Positions 1-7,296 of a stretch of DNA of 36,094 nucleotides are shown here, in pieces. The notes under the pieces were generated by a model, which was given only the letters and a program-made list of their open reading frames with translations, was not told where the DNA came from and ran no database searches. Positions within the stretch are counted from its first letter, which is position 1. Each line of letters begins with the position of its first letter. The stretch is from SHWB01 sp050246875 (GTDB lineage Bacteria; Pseudomonadota; Alphaproteobacteria; UBA6615): contig JBFWVF010000015.1 in assembly GCA_050246875.1 (NCBI GenBank), positions 1 through 36,094 of the forward strand, in the 5' to 3' direction. Position numbers and translations under genes: made by a program.

Positions 1-8
1 GTGTTGAC

Positions 9-182
9 TGACACTTGTATTGGGAGTCCCCGGACTGGCCCGGACTGGGGCGGATGAGGCCGGACGGATCGGCGGAGTGCTGCGGGGTTCGGGGGTGTCG
101 GCATGGGGCGGCGGCGGGGCGGCTTCGATTTGGGAGTCGCGGCATCGCGGGGCGCTTCTGACACTTGAAACGGGAGTCGCGG
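9..182 (+). repeat. Left phage end with three transposase-binding repeats (L1, L2, L3-like)
   Basis: Three related sites lie in the same orientation at 9-30, 120-142 and 159-182. The first and third share TGACACTTG, then GGGAGTC after a few variable bases. The second and third end in GGGAGTCGCGG. The spacing (one site at the tip, a gap of about 90 bp, then two sites close together) is the arrangement of L1, L2 and L3 in Mu. A TG dinucleotide at 2-3 could be the terminal base pairs cut by the transposase, but no host junction is visible. Each repeat carries a GAGTC. The gap also holds CCGGACTGG twice, 10 bp apart (30-38 and 40-48). Confidence 0.75.
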
Positions 183-196
183 GGGCGGCGCTCATG

Positions 197-214
197 GGCC
201 TCTTAAAACCCTCT
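197..214 (+). repeat. 18-bp repeat at left end (copy 1)
   Basis: GGCCTCTTAAAACCCTCT lies between the third transposase site and the repressor stop codon. It matches the sequence at 21470-21487 at 16 of 18 positions. The two sites are the only matches I noticed in the window. Confidence 0.5.
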
Positions 215-963
215 CAGATGAGCCTGCCGACCCAGCGGACGCGGCCGGCGACGTGGAGCCCGGCGGCGCGCTCGGGCGGCAAGTGCTGCGGATCATAGGC
301 GGGGCTGTCGGACTTGATGGTCACGGCGCCGTCGAGGAAGCGCTGGATTCGCTTGACCATCAGCGTGCTGTCGACGGCGATGACGTAGATGGCGTCGTCA
401 ACGATGCGGTCGACCGCGGTGTCGACGAGGAGCAGGTCGCCGGCGCGGATGGCGGGCTCCATGGAGTCGCCGATGGCGGCGATCAGCGCCAGGCGCCGCG
501 GATCGGCGCCGAGGGTGCGGCGCACCCAGTCGGCGCGGAAGGCCATGTGGTCGAGCACGCGCTCCTGGTCGAGCCAGGCGCCCGGCCCGGCCGAGGCGCG
601 GATGTCATAGCGCGGCACGAAGACGAATTCGCCAGCATTTCCAGCGTCGTAGGGCGCAGCCGGCTCCGCCACCGACCGCGGCGACTCCGGCCCGGCGCGC
701 ATGGGGCCCTCGCCCGCGGCGAGCCACGCGATCGAGACGCCGCCCGCGCGCGCGATGGCTACGAGCTTGTCAACGTTCGGTTTTCCGCCCTCAAGGATCG
801 ATTGAAAGGTGCTGGTCGGAATTCCGGCTCGCTTAGCGAACCTCCGAGCGCTTTCCTCACCCAACACCGTCCGGAGCCGATCGAGAAATCGGTCAGAGTT
901 CGCGTCACGAACTCTGACCGACTGGTCAGAGTTCCCGTCGGCGGTCAGAGTTCCCTCTATCAC
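214..963 (-). CDS. Phage repressor, HTH plus S24 (LexA/CI-type) peptidase domain
   Basis: Probable lysogeny repressor of 249 residues. The N-terminal part (about residues 22-60) looks like a helix-turn-helix of the kind seen in phage C repressors (RFAKRAGIPTSTFQSIL). The C-terminal half is a peptidase S24 fold with the serine in GDSMEP (Ser167) and the lysine in MVKRIQR (Lys204), so autocleavage during SOS is plausible. An Ala-Gly pair in the linker could be the cleavage point. GTG at 963 is chosen because the reading frame upstream is low-complexity and crosses the divergent promoter region, while the next GTG (867) would remove the first helix. No good ribosome site is seen. The first 25 codons coincide with four operator repeats. 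It is transcribed away from the early operon, as in Mu. Confidence 0.85.
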   Translation of the reverse strand: MIEGTLTADGNSDQSVRVRDANSDRFLDRLRTVLGEESARRFAKRAGIPTSTFQSILEGGKPNVDKLVAIARAGGVSIAWLAAGEGPMRAGPESPRSVAEPAAPYDAGNAGEFVFVPRYDIRASAGPGAWLDQERVLDHMAFRADWVRRTLGADPRRLALIAAIGDSMEPAIRAGDLLLVDTAVDRIVDDAIYVIAVDSTLMVKRIQRFLDGAVTIKSDSPAYDPQHLPPERAAGLHVAGRVRWVGRLI

Positions 964-1024
964 GTTGAAAAATCGCAAAAAACGGCGCTGGCGGGCAGGT
1001 AAACGGCATCTCGTAACTCTGACC
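891..1024. promoter_or_regulatory. Operator cluster: five copies of GGTCAGAGTT
   Basis: The exact decamer GGTCAGAGTT occurs at 891-900, 924-933 and 943-952 on the plus strand and as its reverse complement at 910-919 and 1015-1024. Centre spacings are 19, 14, 19 and 72 bp. Position between divergent repressor and ner genes is where Mu-like phages keep their repressor and Ner operators. Four copies lie inside the first codons of the repressor as called here; the fifth lies just upstream of the candidate early promoter. Binding by the repressor is inferred. Confidence 0.8.
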
Positions 1025-1034
1025 GGTTTTCCGC

Positions 1035-1062
1035 TTGTCGCGTGACCGACATCACGTTTACT
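1035..1062 (+). promoter_or_regulatory. Candidate early promoter
   Basis: TTGTCG (1035-1040) and TTTACT (1057-1062) are separated by 16 bp, each matching the sigma70 consensus at four of six positions. The pair lies 10 bp downstream of the last operator copy and about 75 bp upstream of the ner start. It is the best match in this gap but weak on sequence alone. Confidence 0.35.
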
Positions 1063-1135
1063 CTTGTCCTGTTTCGGACGATCCCGAGCCGAACAAAGGC
1101 GGCCTGGCAGGGCCGCCCCGGACGAGAGGACGCGG

Positions 1136-1423
1136 ATGCCGCGCAACTGGCACCCGGAGGACGTGAAGGCCGCCGTGCGGAAGACCGGCACGACCCTGTC
1201 GGCGCTGGCGCGCCGCAAGGGTGTCTCGACCTCGGTCGTCCACAAGGCGCTCAAGCAGCCGCGCCCGACGGGCAACCGCGTGATCGCCGCCTTTCTGGGG
1301 CGGAGCGTCCACGAGATGTGGCCCGACTGGTACGACCGCGACGGCAACCGCCTCCGCTCGACCGCCGGCCAATCTAGCAGGGCGTCCGGAACCGGACACC
1401 GTCAAAACGGCAGGGCGGCATGA
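1136..1423 (+). CDS. ner: Ner-like DNA-binding regulator
   Basis: A 95-residue protein beginning at an ATG preceded by AGAGGA (5 nt spacing). Residues 1-75 match the Ner/Nlp pattern: MPRNWHPEDVKAAVRKTG, then a lambda-repressor-like helix-turn-helix with LSALARRKGVSTSVV and the typical ending around IAAFLG and HEMWPDWYDRDG. In Mu, Ner down-regulates the repressor and the early operon at the start of lytic growth. It is the first gene of the rightward operon and stands opposite the repressor, as in Mu. The last 20 residues are low-complexity. The stop overlaps the next start as ATGA. Confidence 0.88.
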   Translation: MPRNWHPEDVKAAVRKTGTTLSALARRKGVSTSVVHKALKQPRPTGNRVIAAFLGRSVHEMWPDWYDRDGNRLRSTAGQSSRASGTGHRQNGRAA

Positions 1424-1572
1424 ACAGTCGGCCTGGAGAGGGCGAACCCCTTTTTAACGCCGCGGGCGGCGCCGACACCTCCCCCAGCCTGCCGGGCAGC
1501 GTAGCGGCGCCCGCCGGTGGCGACCCTTTCGGGCGCCCCTTCTCTCCCTTTGCACCAAGGAGCTCCCGATGA
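1420..1572 (+). CDS. Small hypothetical protein (50 aa)
   Basis: This short reading frame starts at an ATG overlapping the ner stop (ATGA) and ends in a TGA overlapping the next start (ATGA). It fills the gap between two accepted genes exactly. An AGGG lies just upstream. The product is rich in Pro, Gly, Ala and Ser, with no recognisable domain. Coupling at both ends is the main support; the composition is weak support, so it might only serve to carry ribosomes onward. Confidence 0.5.
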   Translation: MNSRPGEGEPLFNAAGGADTSPSLPGSVAAPAGGDPFGRPFSPFAPRSSR

Positions 1573-2156
1573 GCGATTCCTCGCCCGACCGGCTGCCGAA
1601 GCAGCTGGCCGCCGTCAGGACGATGACCAAGGCGCTGGCGCAGGCGCGCGGCGCCCGGCATTCCCGAGCATCGGCGCAGGCTCTGGTCGCGGCCCTGGAC
1701 ACCCTGCTGGGCGCGGATGAGGCCAGCCTGGAGCGGGAGGCGGCGAAGCTCGCCCGAGCGCTCACCGAGGCGCTGGCGGCGGCCGGAACGGCCACAGTCC
1801 TGGAGCCGGGCGAGGCGGTGCTGACGCCGGGCCAGCGCGCCGCGCTGGGACAGCCCCAGCCGGCCTCCTTCAGGGCCGATGCCCACGCGGAATCGATGCG
1901 CCGGGCGCGCGACCAGCTGCGCCTGCTCGAACTGCAGGCGCTGCTCGACGAACTCTTCGACACGTGGGCGGCGGCCATGGAGGCCGGGGACGTGGTCTTC
2001 GCCGGCGAAAATGGCAGCTACGCGTTCGATCCCGCCCGCTGGGAGGCGGTCGAGGTCACCCGCGTCGCCGACACGCGCCTCGTGGTGCGGCCTAAGCGGC
2101 GAACTGGCGCAGCAGGTCAGCCGCCCTCGTCAGCGCCAGACGCTGCAAATCAGTGA
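1569..2156 (+). CDS. Hypothetical helical protein (195 aa)
   Basis: An ATG with a strong AAGGAG site 7 nt upstream starts a 195-residue acidic protein. Most of it is predicted by eye to be long amphipathic helices rich in Ala, Leu, Glu and Arg (residues 10-75 and 105-140), followed by a short beta-rich segment around residues 143-175 (FAGENGSYAFDPARWEAVEV). I do not recognise the family. It lies in the early operon between Ner and the ParB-like gene. Its last 65 nt overlap the convergent small gene on the minus strand. Confidence 0.65.
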   Translation: MSDSSPDRLPKQLAAVRTMTKALAQARGARHSRASAQALVAALDTLLGADEASLEREAAKLARALTEALAAAGTATVLEPGEAVLTPGQRAALGQPQPASFRADAHAESMRRARDQLRLLELQALLDELFDTWAAAMEAGDVVFAGENGSYAFDPARWEAVEVTRVADTRLVVRPKRRTGAAGQPPSSAPDAANQ

Positions 2157-2307
2157 GCGTGGTCTCGGGCGCAATGGCCACCACCACGTCCAGATCCACG
2201 TACTCGTCCGCTTCGGCTGTCTCGCCGAAGCTGCATCGGGTGCTCACGCGAACCAGCCCGTTCGCGACGAACGTGATGGTGGATTGCGGCGCGACGGAAA
2301 AGTTCAT
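2092..2307 (-). CDS. Small antisense-strand protein (71 aa), function unknown
   Basis: A 71-residue protein on the minus strand, preceded by a purine-rich AGGGGGGA a few bases before the ATG. The plus strand has no convincing gene from 2157 to 2424, and this frame has normal composition. It has alternating beta-type residues in the first 50 positions (STITFVANGLVRVS, EYVDLDVVVAIAP) and a C-terminal helix (TDLQRLALTRAADLLRQF). It converges on and overlaps the 3' end of the preceding plus-strand gene by 65 nt. No family recognised. It may be an independently expressed cargo gene. Confidence 0.6.
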   Translation of the reverse strand: MNFSVAPQSTITFVANGLVRVSTRCSFGETAEADEYVDLDVVVAIAPETTLTDLQRLALTRAADLLRQFAA

Positions 2308-2352
2308 GGGTTCCCCCCTCGGTTGTGTCGCAACGCCGAGCTTAGGGGACAG

Positions 2353-2400
2353 CGGCGGCGGCGTCACCGGGACCCACTCCCCGGCCGGCGTCCGCCGCCG
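2353..2400 (+). promoter_or_regulatory. Nested stem-loop in the leader of the ParB-like gene
   Basis: CGGCGGCGG (2353-2361) pairs perfectly with CCGCCGCCG (2392-2400). Inside it CCGGG (2367-2371) pairs with CCCGG (2380-2384). The structure ends 24 nt before the GTG of the ParB-like gene and has no U-tract, so it looks like an mRNA leader or attenuator rather than a classic terminator. Confidence 0.4.
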
Positions 2401-2424
2401 TTGCGTTTCCAGCAGGAGCGTCGC

Positions 2425-3312
2425 GTGAAGTACCTGCGCACAGAAGACGTACCGCTCGACCAGATCGAGGTGACGGACCGGCTGCGGCCGGTCGACGAGG
2501 GCTGGGTGGCGGGGCTGGCCGAGAGCATGGCCAGGATCGGCCAGAAGACGCCCGTCGAGGTGGTCACCCACCGGGTGGTGAAGGCGAAGGGGCCGCGCTA
2601 CCGGCTGACCGCCGGCGCGCACCGCTACGCGGCGGTCCGGCTGCTCGGCCGACCGACCATCCGGGCGGAGATCTTCGCCCTCGAGCAGACGGTCGATTTC
2701 GACCTCGAATGCCTGCTGCACGAGATCGACGAGAACCTGATCCGCCGGGAGCTGTCGGCGCTCGACCGGGCGATCTTCATCGGCCGCCGGCAGGAGGTCT
2801 ACGAGGAGCTGCACCCGGAGACGAAACGGGGCCCCGCCGGCGCGCAAAAAAGATGGCGGGGCTTTGATTCCATTGAGGAAAGTGATGCAACCGCAATCGT
2901 TGCGCTTGCATCCTTCGCCCGCGAGACGGCGGAACGGATCGACCTCTCCGAGCGCTCGATCCAGGACTACTGCCGCATCTACCGGCTGCTCGACCGGCAG
3001 GTCCGCGAGCGGCTGGCGGGGACACCGCTGGCCGGCAACCGGGGCGAGCTCTATGCCCTCACGCGGCACAGCCACGCGCATCAGCGAAAGATCGTCGACA
3101 CGGTCCTGTCGGGGAAGGCGCCCTCGGTCCGCGTGGCGGCGGCGGCTCTCGACAACAAGCGCGTGCCGGCCCAGCGGTCGGCGCACGACCTCACGCTCAT
3201 GCGCCTGCAGGACGCCTGGAAGCGGGCGGGCAAGCCGGCGCGCGTCGCCTTCATGGAGTTCCTCACCGAGATCGGCGTCGTCGAGGACTTCGACGAGGGC
3301 CAGTGCAAATGA
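2425..3312 (+). CDS. ParB/Srx-fold DNA-binding protein
   Basis: A 295-residue protein starting at GTG with AGGAG 8 nt upstream. Residues 8-95 follow the ParB N-terminal fold: VPLDQIEVTDRLRPVDEGWVAGLAESM, then a GxHR-type nucleotide-binding motif (AGAHRYAA, residues 64-70). A central helical part (about 110-200) includes a helix-turn-helix-like stretch (IDLSERSIQDYCRIYRLLDR), as in ParB central domains. Such proteins occur upstream of the transposase in several alphaproteobacterial Mu-like phages. Its role may be regulatory or in DNA organisation; nothing here shows CTPase partners or a ParA gene. The stop overlaps the next start (ATGA). Confidence 0.85.
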   Translation: MKYLRTEDVPLDQIEVTDRLRPVDEGWVAGLAESMARIGQKTPVEVVTHRVVKAKGPRYRLTAGAHRYAAVRLLGRPTIRAEIFALEQTVDFDLECLLHEIDENLIRRELSALDRAIFIGRRQEVYEELHPETKRGPAGAQKRWRGFDSIEESDATAIVALASFARETAERIDLSERSIQDYCRIYRLLDRQVRERLAGTPLAGNRGELYALTRHSHAHQRKIVDTVLSGKAPSVRVAAAALDNKRVPAQRSAHDLTLMRLQDAWKRAGKPARVAFMEFLTEIGVVEDFDEGQCK

Positions 3313-3788
3313 GCCGCCGGCGCCGCGACGACAGGACGCTCGACCTGCTCGACTGGCAGGGCGTCGTGCGGCGGTATGACGACAATCGGGTGCGCGCCGC
3401 CACGCTGCGCGTGAAGGTGGCGCGCGCGGTGGCGGAGACGCTGCGCGACAGCGACATCGACCGCACCGAGGTGGCGCGCCTGATGAGCGAGTACCTCGGC
3501 GAACGCGTGTCGAAAAACATGCTCGACGGCTACGCCAGCGAGGCGCGCGAGGAGCACTCGATCTCCTTCGTCCGGCTGGCGGCGCTTGTCCAGGTAACCG
3601 GCGACGCGCGGCCGCTGCAGGTGGTGGCCGAGCTCATAGGCCATTCCGTGATCGCCGACCGGTTTCTTGAGTGGGTGCGGCTCGGCGAGAAGGCGGAACG
3701 CCGCGAGCATGCCCACAAGGAAGCCGAGGAGATCGACCGGGATTTCGACCTGCAGCTGCGCGTCGTACGCCGGAGCGCGCGGCCATGA
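3309..3788 (+). CDS. CII/Cp76-like phage regulatory protein
   Basis: A 159-residue basic protein beginning at an ATG overlapping the stop of the ParB-like gene. The N-terminal helices (RVKVARAVAETLRDS, RTEVARLMSEYLG) and the middle segment (SFVRLAALVQVTGDARPLQVVAELIG) resemble the Phage_CP76/CII-like regulatory family, in which a helix-turn-helix is followed by an ALxxxTGDxRPL stretch. Probably DNA-binding, possibly controlling the transposase operon it precedes. The stop overlaps the transposase start by 4 nt, so the two are translationally coupled. The family call rests on recall of the motif and is moderate. Confidence 0.6.
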   Translation: MSRRRRDDRTLDLLDWQGVVRRYDDNRVRAATLRVKVARAVAETLRDSDIDRTEVARLMSEYLGERVSKNMLDGYASEAREEHSISFVRLAALVQVTGDARPLQVVAELIGHSVIADRFLEWVRLGEKAERREHAHKEAEEIDRDFDLQLRVVRRSARP

Positions 3789-5731
3789 CGGAGTGGTTCA
3801 CCGCCGCCGAGCTCGCCGCGCTGCGCCTGCCGGACCTGCCGGTGACCGAGAGCGCCGTGATCCGCGTAGCCAAGCGCGAGAAGTGGCGCGAGGAGCGCGA
3901 CACGCGCGGCGCGCCGCTGGCCCGCCGGCGGGCCGGACGCGGCGGCGGCTGGGAGTATCACCGCTCGCTGCTGCCAGCGCGGGCGCTGCAGCGGCTGGTC
4001 GCGGACGAGGTGGCCGAGCGGGTGGCGGCGGAGCCGGCGGCGGACGAGCGCGGCATCGGCGAGCTGTGGGACTGGTACGAGCGCCTGCCCGAGAAGCGCC
4101 GGGCGGTGGCGAAGCGGCGCGTGGCCCTGCTCGATGCGGTCGACGCGCTGGTGAGGGCCGGTCTCGCCAAGAACGTCGCCGTGGCGGAAGTCGCGCGGCA
4201 GAACGACGTCGGCGCCTCCAGCATCTACCGCTGGTTCGGCCAGGTCGAGCGGCACGCGCGCGACGACTGGCCGCCGCTGCTGGCGCCGCAGCACAGCGGC
4301 CGGACGGCGACCGCCGAATGCGCGCCCGAGGCGTGGCAGTTCTTCAAGGAGCTCTATCTCAGCCCGTCCCGCCGCCCGCTGGAGGTCTGCTACGACGACC
4401 TGCAGCGCGTGGCGGCGGAGGCCGGCTGGACGGTGCCATCGGCGCAGACGTTGCGCCGGCGCATCGAGCGCGAGCTCCCGGCGCCCGTGGTCACCTACTG
4501 GCGCAAGGGCAAGGAAGCCCTGTGGCGCATGTTCCCGCCGCAGGAGCGCGACCGGACGATGTTCCACGCGCTCGAGGCCGTGAACGTCGACGGCCACCGC
4601 TGGGACGTCTTCGTGCGCTGGCCCGACGGCACCGTCGCGCGGCCGATCATGGTGGCCATCCAGGATCTCTACTCGAACAAGATTCTCGGCTGGCGCATCG
4701 ACCGAACCGAGAACACCGACCTGGTGCGCCTGGTCTTCAAGGACGTGTTCGAGCAGTACGGCATCCCCGACCGCGTCTGGCTCGACAACGGGCGGGCCTT
4801 CGCCAGCAAGTACCTCACCGGCCAGTCACCGAACCGTTACCGCTTCAAGATCAAGGCCGAGGAGCCGGTGGGCATCCTGACCGGCCTCGGCATCGAGATC
4901 CACTGGGCCTCGCCCTATCGCGGCCAGTCGAAGCCGATCGAGCGGGCCTTCGGCGACCTGTGCAACACGATCGCCACCCACGCCGCCTTCGAGGGCGCCT
5001 ATACCGGCAACAGCCCCGAGGCGAAGCCGGAGAACTACGGCAGCCGCGCCGTCGAGCTCGAGGAGTTCATCCGCGTCGCCTCCGCCGGGCTCGCGCTGCA
5101 TAACGCGCGCACCGGGCGCAAGACGAAGGTCTGCGGCGGCACGCTCTCCTTCGACCAGGCCTTCGAGCGCTCCTACGCCCAGCACGCGATCCGCCGCGCG
5201 CGGCCGGAGCAGCTGCGCGAGTTCCTGCTCGCGGCCGAGCTGGTGCGGGCGAACCGGGAGCACGGCTCGGTGCGGCTGCTGGGCAACCGCTACTGGGGCG
5301 CCTTCCTGCACGCGCACCTGGGCGACCTGCTGACGGTGCGCTTCGACCCGGACAACCTGCACGACGGCGTCCACGTCTACCGCCACGACGGCCGCTACCT
5401 CGGCTTCGCCGACTGTCTGGAGGCGGCGGGCTTCGCCAACGCCGAGGACGCGCGCAAGCAGGCGGCCGCGCGCAAGGCATGGCTGCGCGCGACACGCGAG
5501 GTCGCCGAGCTGGAGCGTCAGCTGTCGGCGCCGCAGGTGGCGGCGCGGCTGGCGGCGATCGAGGTCGAGGAGCCCGAGCCGCCGGAGGCGAAGGTGCTGC
5601 GGCCGCTCGCCTTCGGAAACACGGCCATCGCCGCCGCCCCGGAAGCGGCACCGCAGATCATGAGCGACGACGAGCGGCTGGCCGCTCTGAACCACGGGCT
5701 GACCCTGCTGGAGGGCGGTCGCGCGGACTGA
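3785..5731 (+). CDS. A: DDE transposase, MuA-like
   Basis: A 648-residue transposase that would pair the phage ends and catalyse strand transfer. Residues 1-70 resemble the Mu-type winged-helix N-terminus (EWFTAAELAALRLPDLP). A second helix-turn-helix region is near residues 120-160 (VAEVARQNDVGASSIYRWFG). The catalytic core contains Asp269 (VNVDGH), Asp334 (WLDNGRAF) and Glu386 (KPIERAFGD); MuA uses Asp269, Asp336 and Glu392. The C-terminal part (about 480-648) contains a Mu-transposase C-terminal beta-barrel region (RLLGNRYWGAFLHAHLGDLL) and a tail that would contact the B protein. Length is close to MuA (663). Start chosen at the ATGA overlap. A strong hairpin follows the stop. Confidence 0.96.
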   Translation: MTEWFTAAELAALRLPDLPVTESAVIRVAKREKWREERDTRGAPLARRRAGRGGGWEYHRSLLPARALQRLVADEVAERVAAEPAADERGIGELWDWYERLPEKRRAVAKRRVALLDAVDALVRAGLAKNVAVAEVARQNDVGASSIYRWFGQVERHARDDWPPLLAPQHSGRTATAECAPEAWQFFKELYLSPSRRPLEVCYDDLQRVAAEAGWTVPSAQTLRRRIERELPAPVVTYWRKGKEALWRMFPPQERDRTMFHALEAVNVDGHRWDVFVRWPDGTVARPIMVAIQDLYSNKILGWRIDRTENTDLVRLVFKDVFEQYGIPDRVWLDNGRAFASKYLTGQSPNRYRFKIKAEEPVGILTGLGIEIHWASPYRGQSKPIERAFGDLCNTIATHAAFEGAYTGNSPEAKPENYGSRAVELEEFIRVASAGLALHNARTGRKTKVCGGTLSFDQAFERSYAQHAIRRARPEQLREFLLAAELVRANREHGSVRLLGNRYWGAFLHAHLGDLLTVRFDPDNLHDGVHVYRHDGRYLGFADCLEAAGFANAEDARKQAAARKAWLRATREVAELERQLSAPQVAARLAAIEVEEPEPPEAKVLRPLAFGNTAIAAAPEAAPQIMSDDERLAALNHGLTLLEGGRAD

Positions 5732-5760
5732 GGGCGCGGCCGGTGGAAACGGCCGCGCCC
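5732..5760 (+). terminator. Strong hairpin between transposase and ATPase genes
   Basis: GGGCGCGGCCG (5732-5742) and CGGCCGCGCCC (5750-5760) form an 11-bp perfect stem with a 7-nt loop, starting directly after the transposase stop. There is no U-run, so it may slow RNA polymerase or protect mRNA ends rather than terminate, setting the ratio of A to B protein. Confidence 0.5.
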
Positions 5761-5798
5761 CCTGAACACAGGATCGGATGGAAGGAGCACCACGTACC

Positions 5799-6746
5799 AT
5801 GACCGACACCACCACCGCAATCAGCGACCACGAGGGCGCGCGCAACCAGGTGCGCGCCGTCATGGCGGCCGAGGGGCTGACGCAGGCGGCGATCGCGCGC
5901 GAGGCCGACGTCAACCCGCAGACCTTCAACCTGTGGCTCAACGACAAGTACCAGGGCCACAACGACCCGATCACGGAGAAGGTCCGCATCTGGCTCGCGT
6001 CGCGCGAGGAGAAAAAGCGGGTCGCCGCCGTCGTGCCGGCCGAGCCGGACTTCGTGCAGACGCGGTCGGCGTCGGGCTTCGCCACCGCGCTGCGCTTCGC
6101 GCAGCTGCTGCCGGAGATCTCGGTGATCGCCGGCGCCGCCGGCATCGGCAAGACGAAGACGGCGCGCCACTACGCCGCCACCAACCCCAATGTCTGGCTG
6201 GCGACGATGCGTCCGTCGACGGCGGGCGTGAACCTCATGCTGCAGGAGATCGCCGCCGCCGTGCGCGTCGACGAGCGCTCGGCGGCTAAGCTCGCCCGCG
6301 CGATCGGGCGACGGATTTCCGGCACCGGCGGCCTCATCATCATCGACGAGGCGCAGCACCTTCGGCCTGACGCGCTCGACGAACTGCGCTCGCTCTACGA
6401 CGCGCACGACGTCGGCATCGCGCTGGTCGGCAACGAGACGGTCTACGCCCGCCTCGAGGGCCGGGCGCGGGAGGCCAGCTTCGCGCAGCTGTTCAGCCGC
6501 GTCGGCCACCGCGTGACGCAGGCGAAGCCGCGAACCGCCGACATCGACGCCCTGATCCGCGCCTGGGGCGTCAGTGATGCCGACGAGGTCGCGTTCCTCC
6601 GCGCCGTGGCGCGCAAGCCCGGCGCCCTGCGCAACGTCACCAAGTGCCTGCGCAGCGCCGGCCTGCTGGCCGGCCGGCGGCCCCGCACGCTGCTGGACAT
6701 GCAGACGGCCTGGGCGAGCCAGACCGCCGGCGAGGTGTCCGAGTGA
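5799..6746 (+). CDS. B: AAA+ ATPase, MuB-like target-capture protein
   Basis: A 315-residue protein. An N-terminal helix-turn-helix (LTQAAIAREADVNPQTFNLW, about residues 25-45) precedes an AAA+ ATPase domain with Walker A GAAGIGKT (112-119) and Walker B LIIIDEAQ (179-186). In Mu, B binds target DNA as ATP filaments, delivers it to the A transpososome and provides target immunity. The layout (HTH, ATPase, small C-terminal domain) and the position after A match MuB. The ATG at 5799 is preferred, with AAGGAG upstream; an in-frame ATG at 5778 would add 7 residues. The stop overlaps the next ATG (TGATG). Confidence 0.93.
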   Translation: MTDTTTAISDHEGARNQVRAVMAAEGLTQAAIAREADVNPQTFNLWLNDKYQGHNDPITEKVRIWLASREEKKRVAAVVPAEPDFVQTRSASGFATALRFAQLLPEISVIAGAAGIGKTKTARHYAATNPNVWLATMRPSTAGVNLMLQEIAAAVRVDERSAAKLARAIGRRISGTGGLIIIDEAQHLRPDALDELRSLYDAHDVGIALVGNETVYARLEGRAREASFAQLFSRVGHRVTQAKPRTADIDALIRAWGVSDADEVAFLRAVARKPGALRNVTKCLRSAGLLAGRRPRTLLDMQTAWASQTAGEVSE

Positions 6747-7015
6747 TGGCCGCGCCCCGCGCCTCCATCGGCAGCGAGCTGCGCACGCTGCGCCAGTCGA
6801 TGGTCGACGCCGTCGCCGCCGGCCGGCTCGACCTCGACGCCTTCACTGCCGCGATGGCGCGCCTGCAGGCGCTGGCGACGCGTGCCGACCTGCTGGAGGC
6901 GCGGGTCGAGCTGGCCGACGCCGGCTTCGAGCTCGCGCCCGCCGCGGCGCCGCCTGCCGCCGGCAACGTGACCACCCTCGACTTCACGCGCCGGCACGGC
7001 CGGCGGGGAGAGTGA
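6746..7015 (+). CDS. Hypothetical helical protein (89 aa)
   Basis: An 89-residue protein translationally coupled to the B gene by TGATG. Residues 5-65 form two helices with heptad-like hydrophobic spacing (LRTLRQSMVDAVAAG, MARLQALATRADLLEARVEL). The C-terminus ends in a basic FTRRHGRRGE. No family recognised. It is one of the small B-to-Gam interval genes common in transposable phages. Confidence 0.65.
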   Translation: MAAPRASIGSELRTLRQSMVDAVAAGRLDLDAFTAAMARLQALATRADLLEARVELADAGFELAPAAAPPAAGNVTTLDFTRRHGRRGE

Positions 7016-7017
7016 CG

Positions 7018-7296
7018 ATGACGGCGCAGCCCAGCCTCGCCGACACCGAGCTCGGCGTCGCCGACGGCACCCCCGCGCCGGCGAGCGTGCCGTGGCCCGA
7101 GTGGCTCAAGCCGCTGACGGCCGAGGAGACGCTGGTGGCGGCGCGCAAGGTGGCGCGCTCCGCCAACCCGCTGCGCGCGGCGATGGCGCTGTCGCAGCAC
7201 CAGGTGGTCGCCATTTGCTCGGCCCTCGAGGCGGCCGAGCGTCTCGGCCTGCGGCCGGTGCCGCCGGCAGCCCCCAGCACGGGAGACGCAGCATGA
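7018..7296 (+). CDS. Hypothetical protein (92 aa)
   Basis: A 92-residue protein starting at an ATG 2 nt after the previous stop, with GGGGAGAG upstream. It contains a short WPEWLKPLTAEETL segment and a helix (PLRAAMALSQHQVVAICSALEAAERLG). I do not recognise a domain. The stop overlaps the next start as ATGA. Confidence 0.6.
   Translation: MTAQPSLADTELGVADGTPAPASVPWPEWLKPLTAEETLVAARKVARSANPLRAAMALSQHQVVAICSALEAAERLGLRPVPPAAPSTGDAA

Noticed and set aside
214..1347. Repressor starting at ATG 1347 (377 aa)
   Set aside because: The extension would overlap ner, cross the operators and the early promoter, and it has no domain-like sequence.
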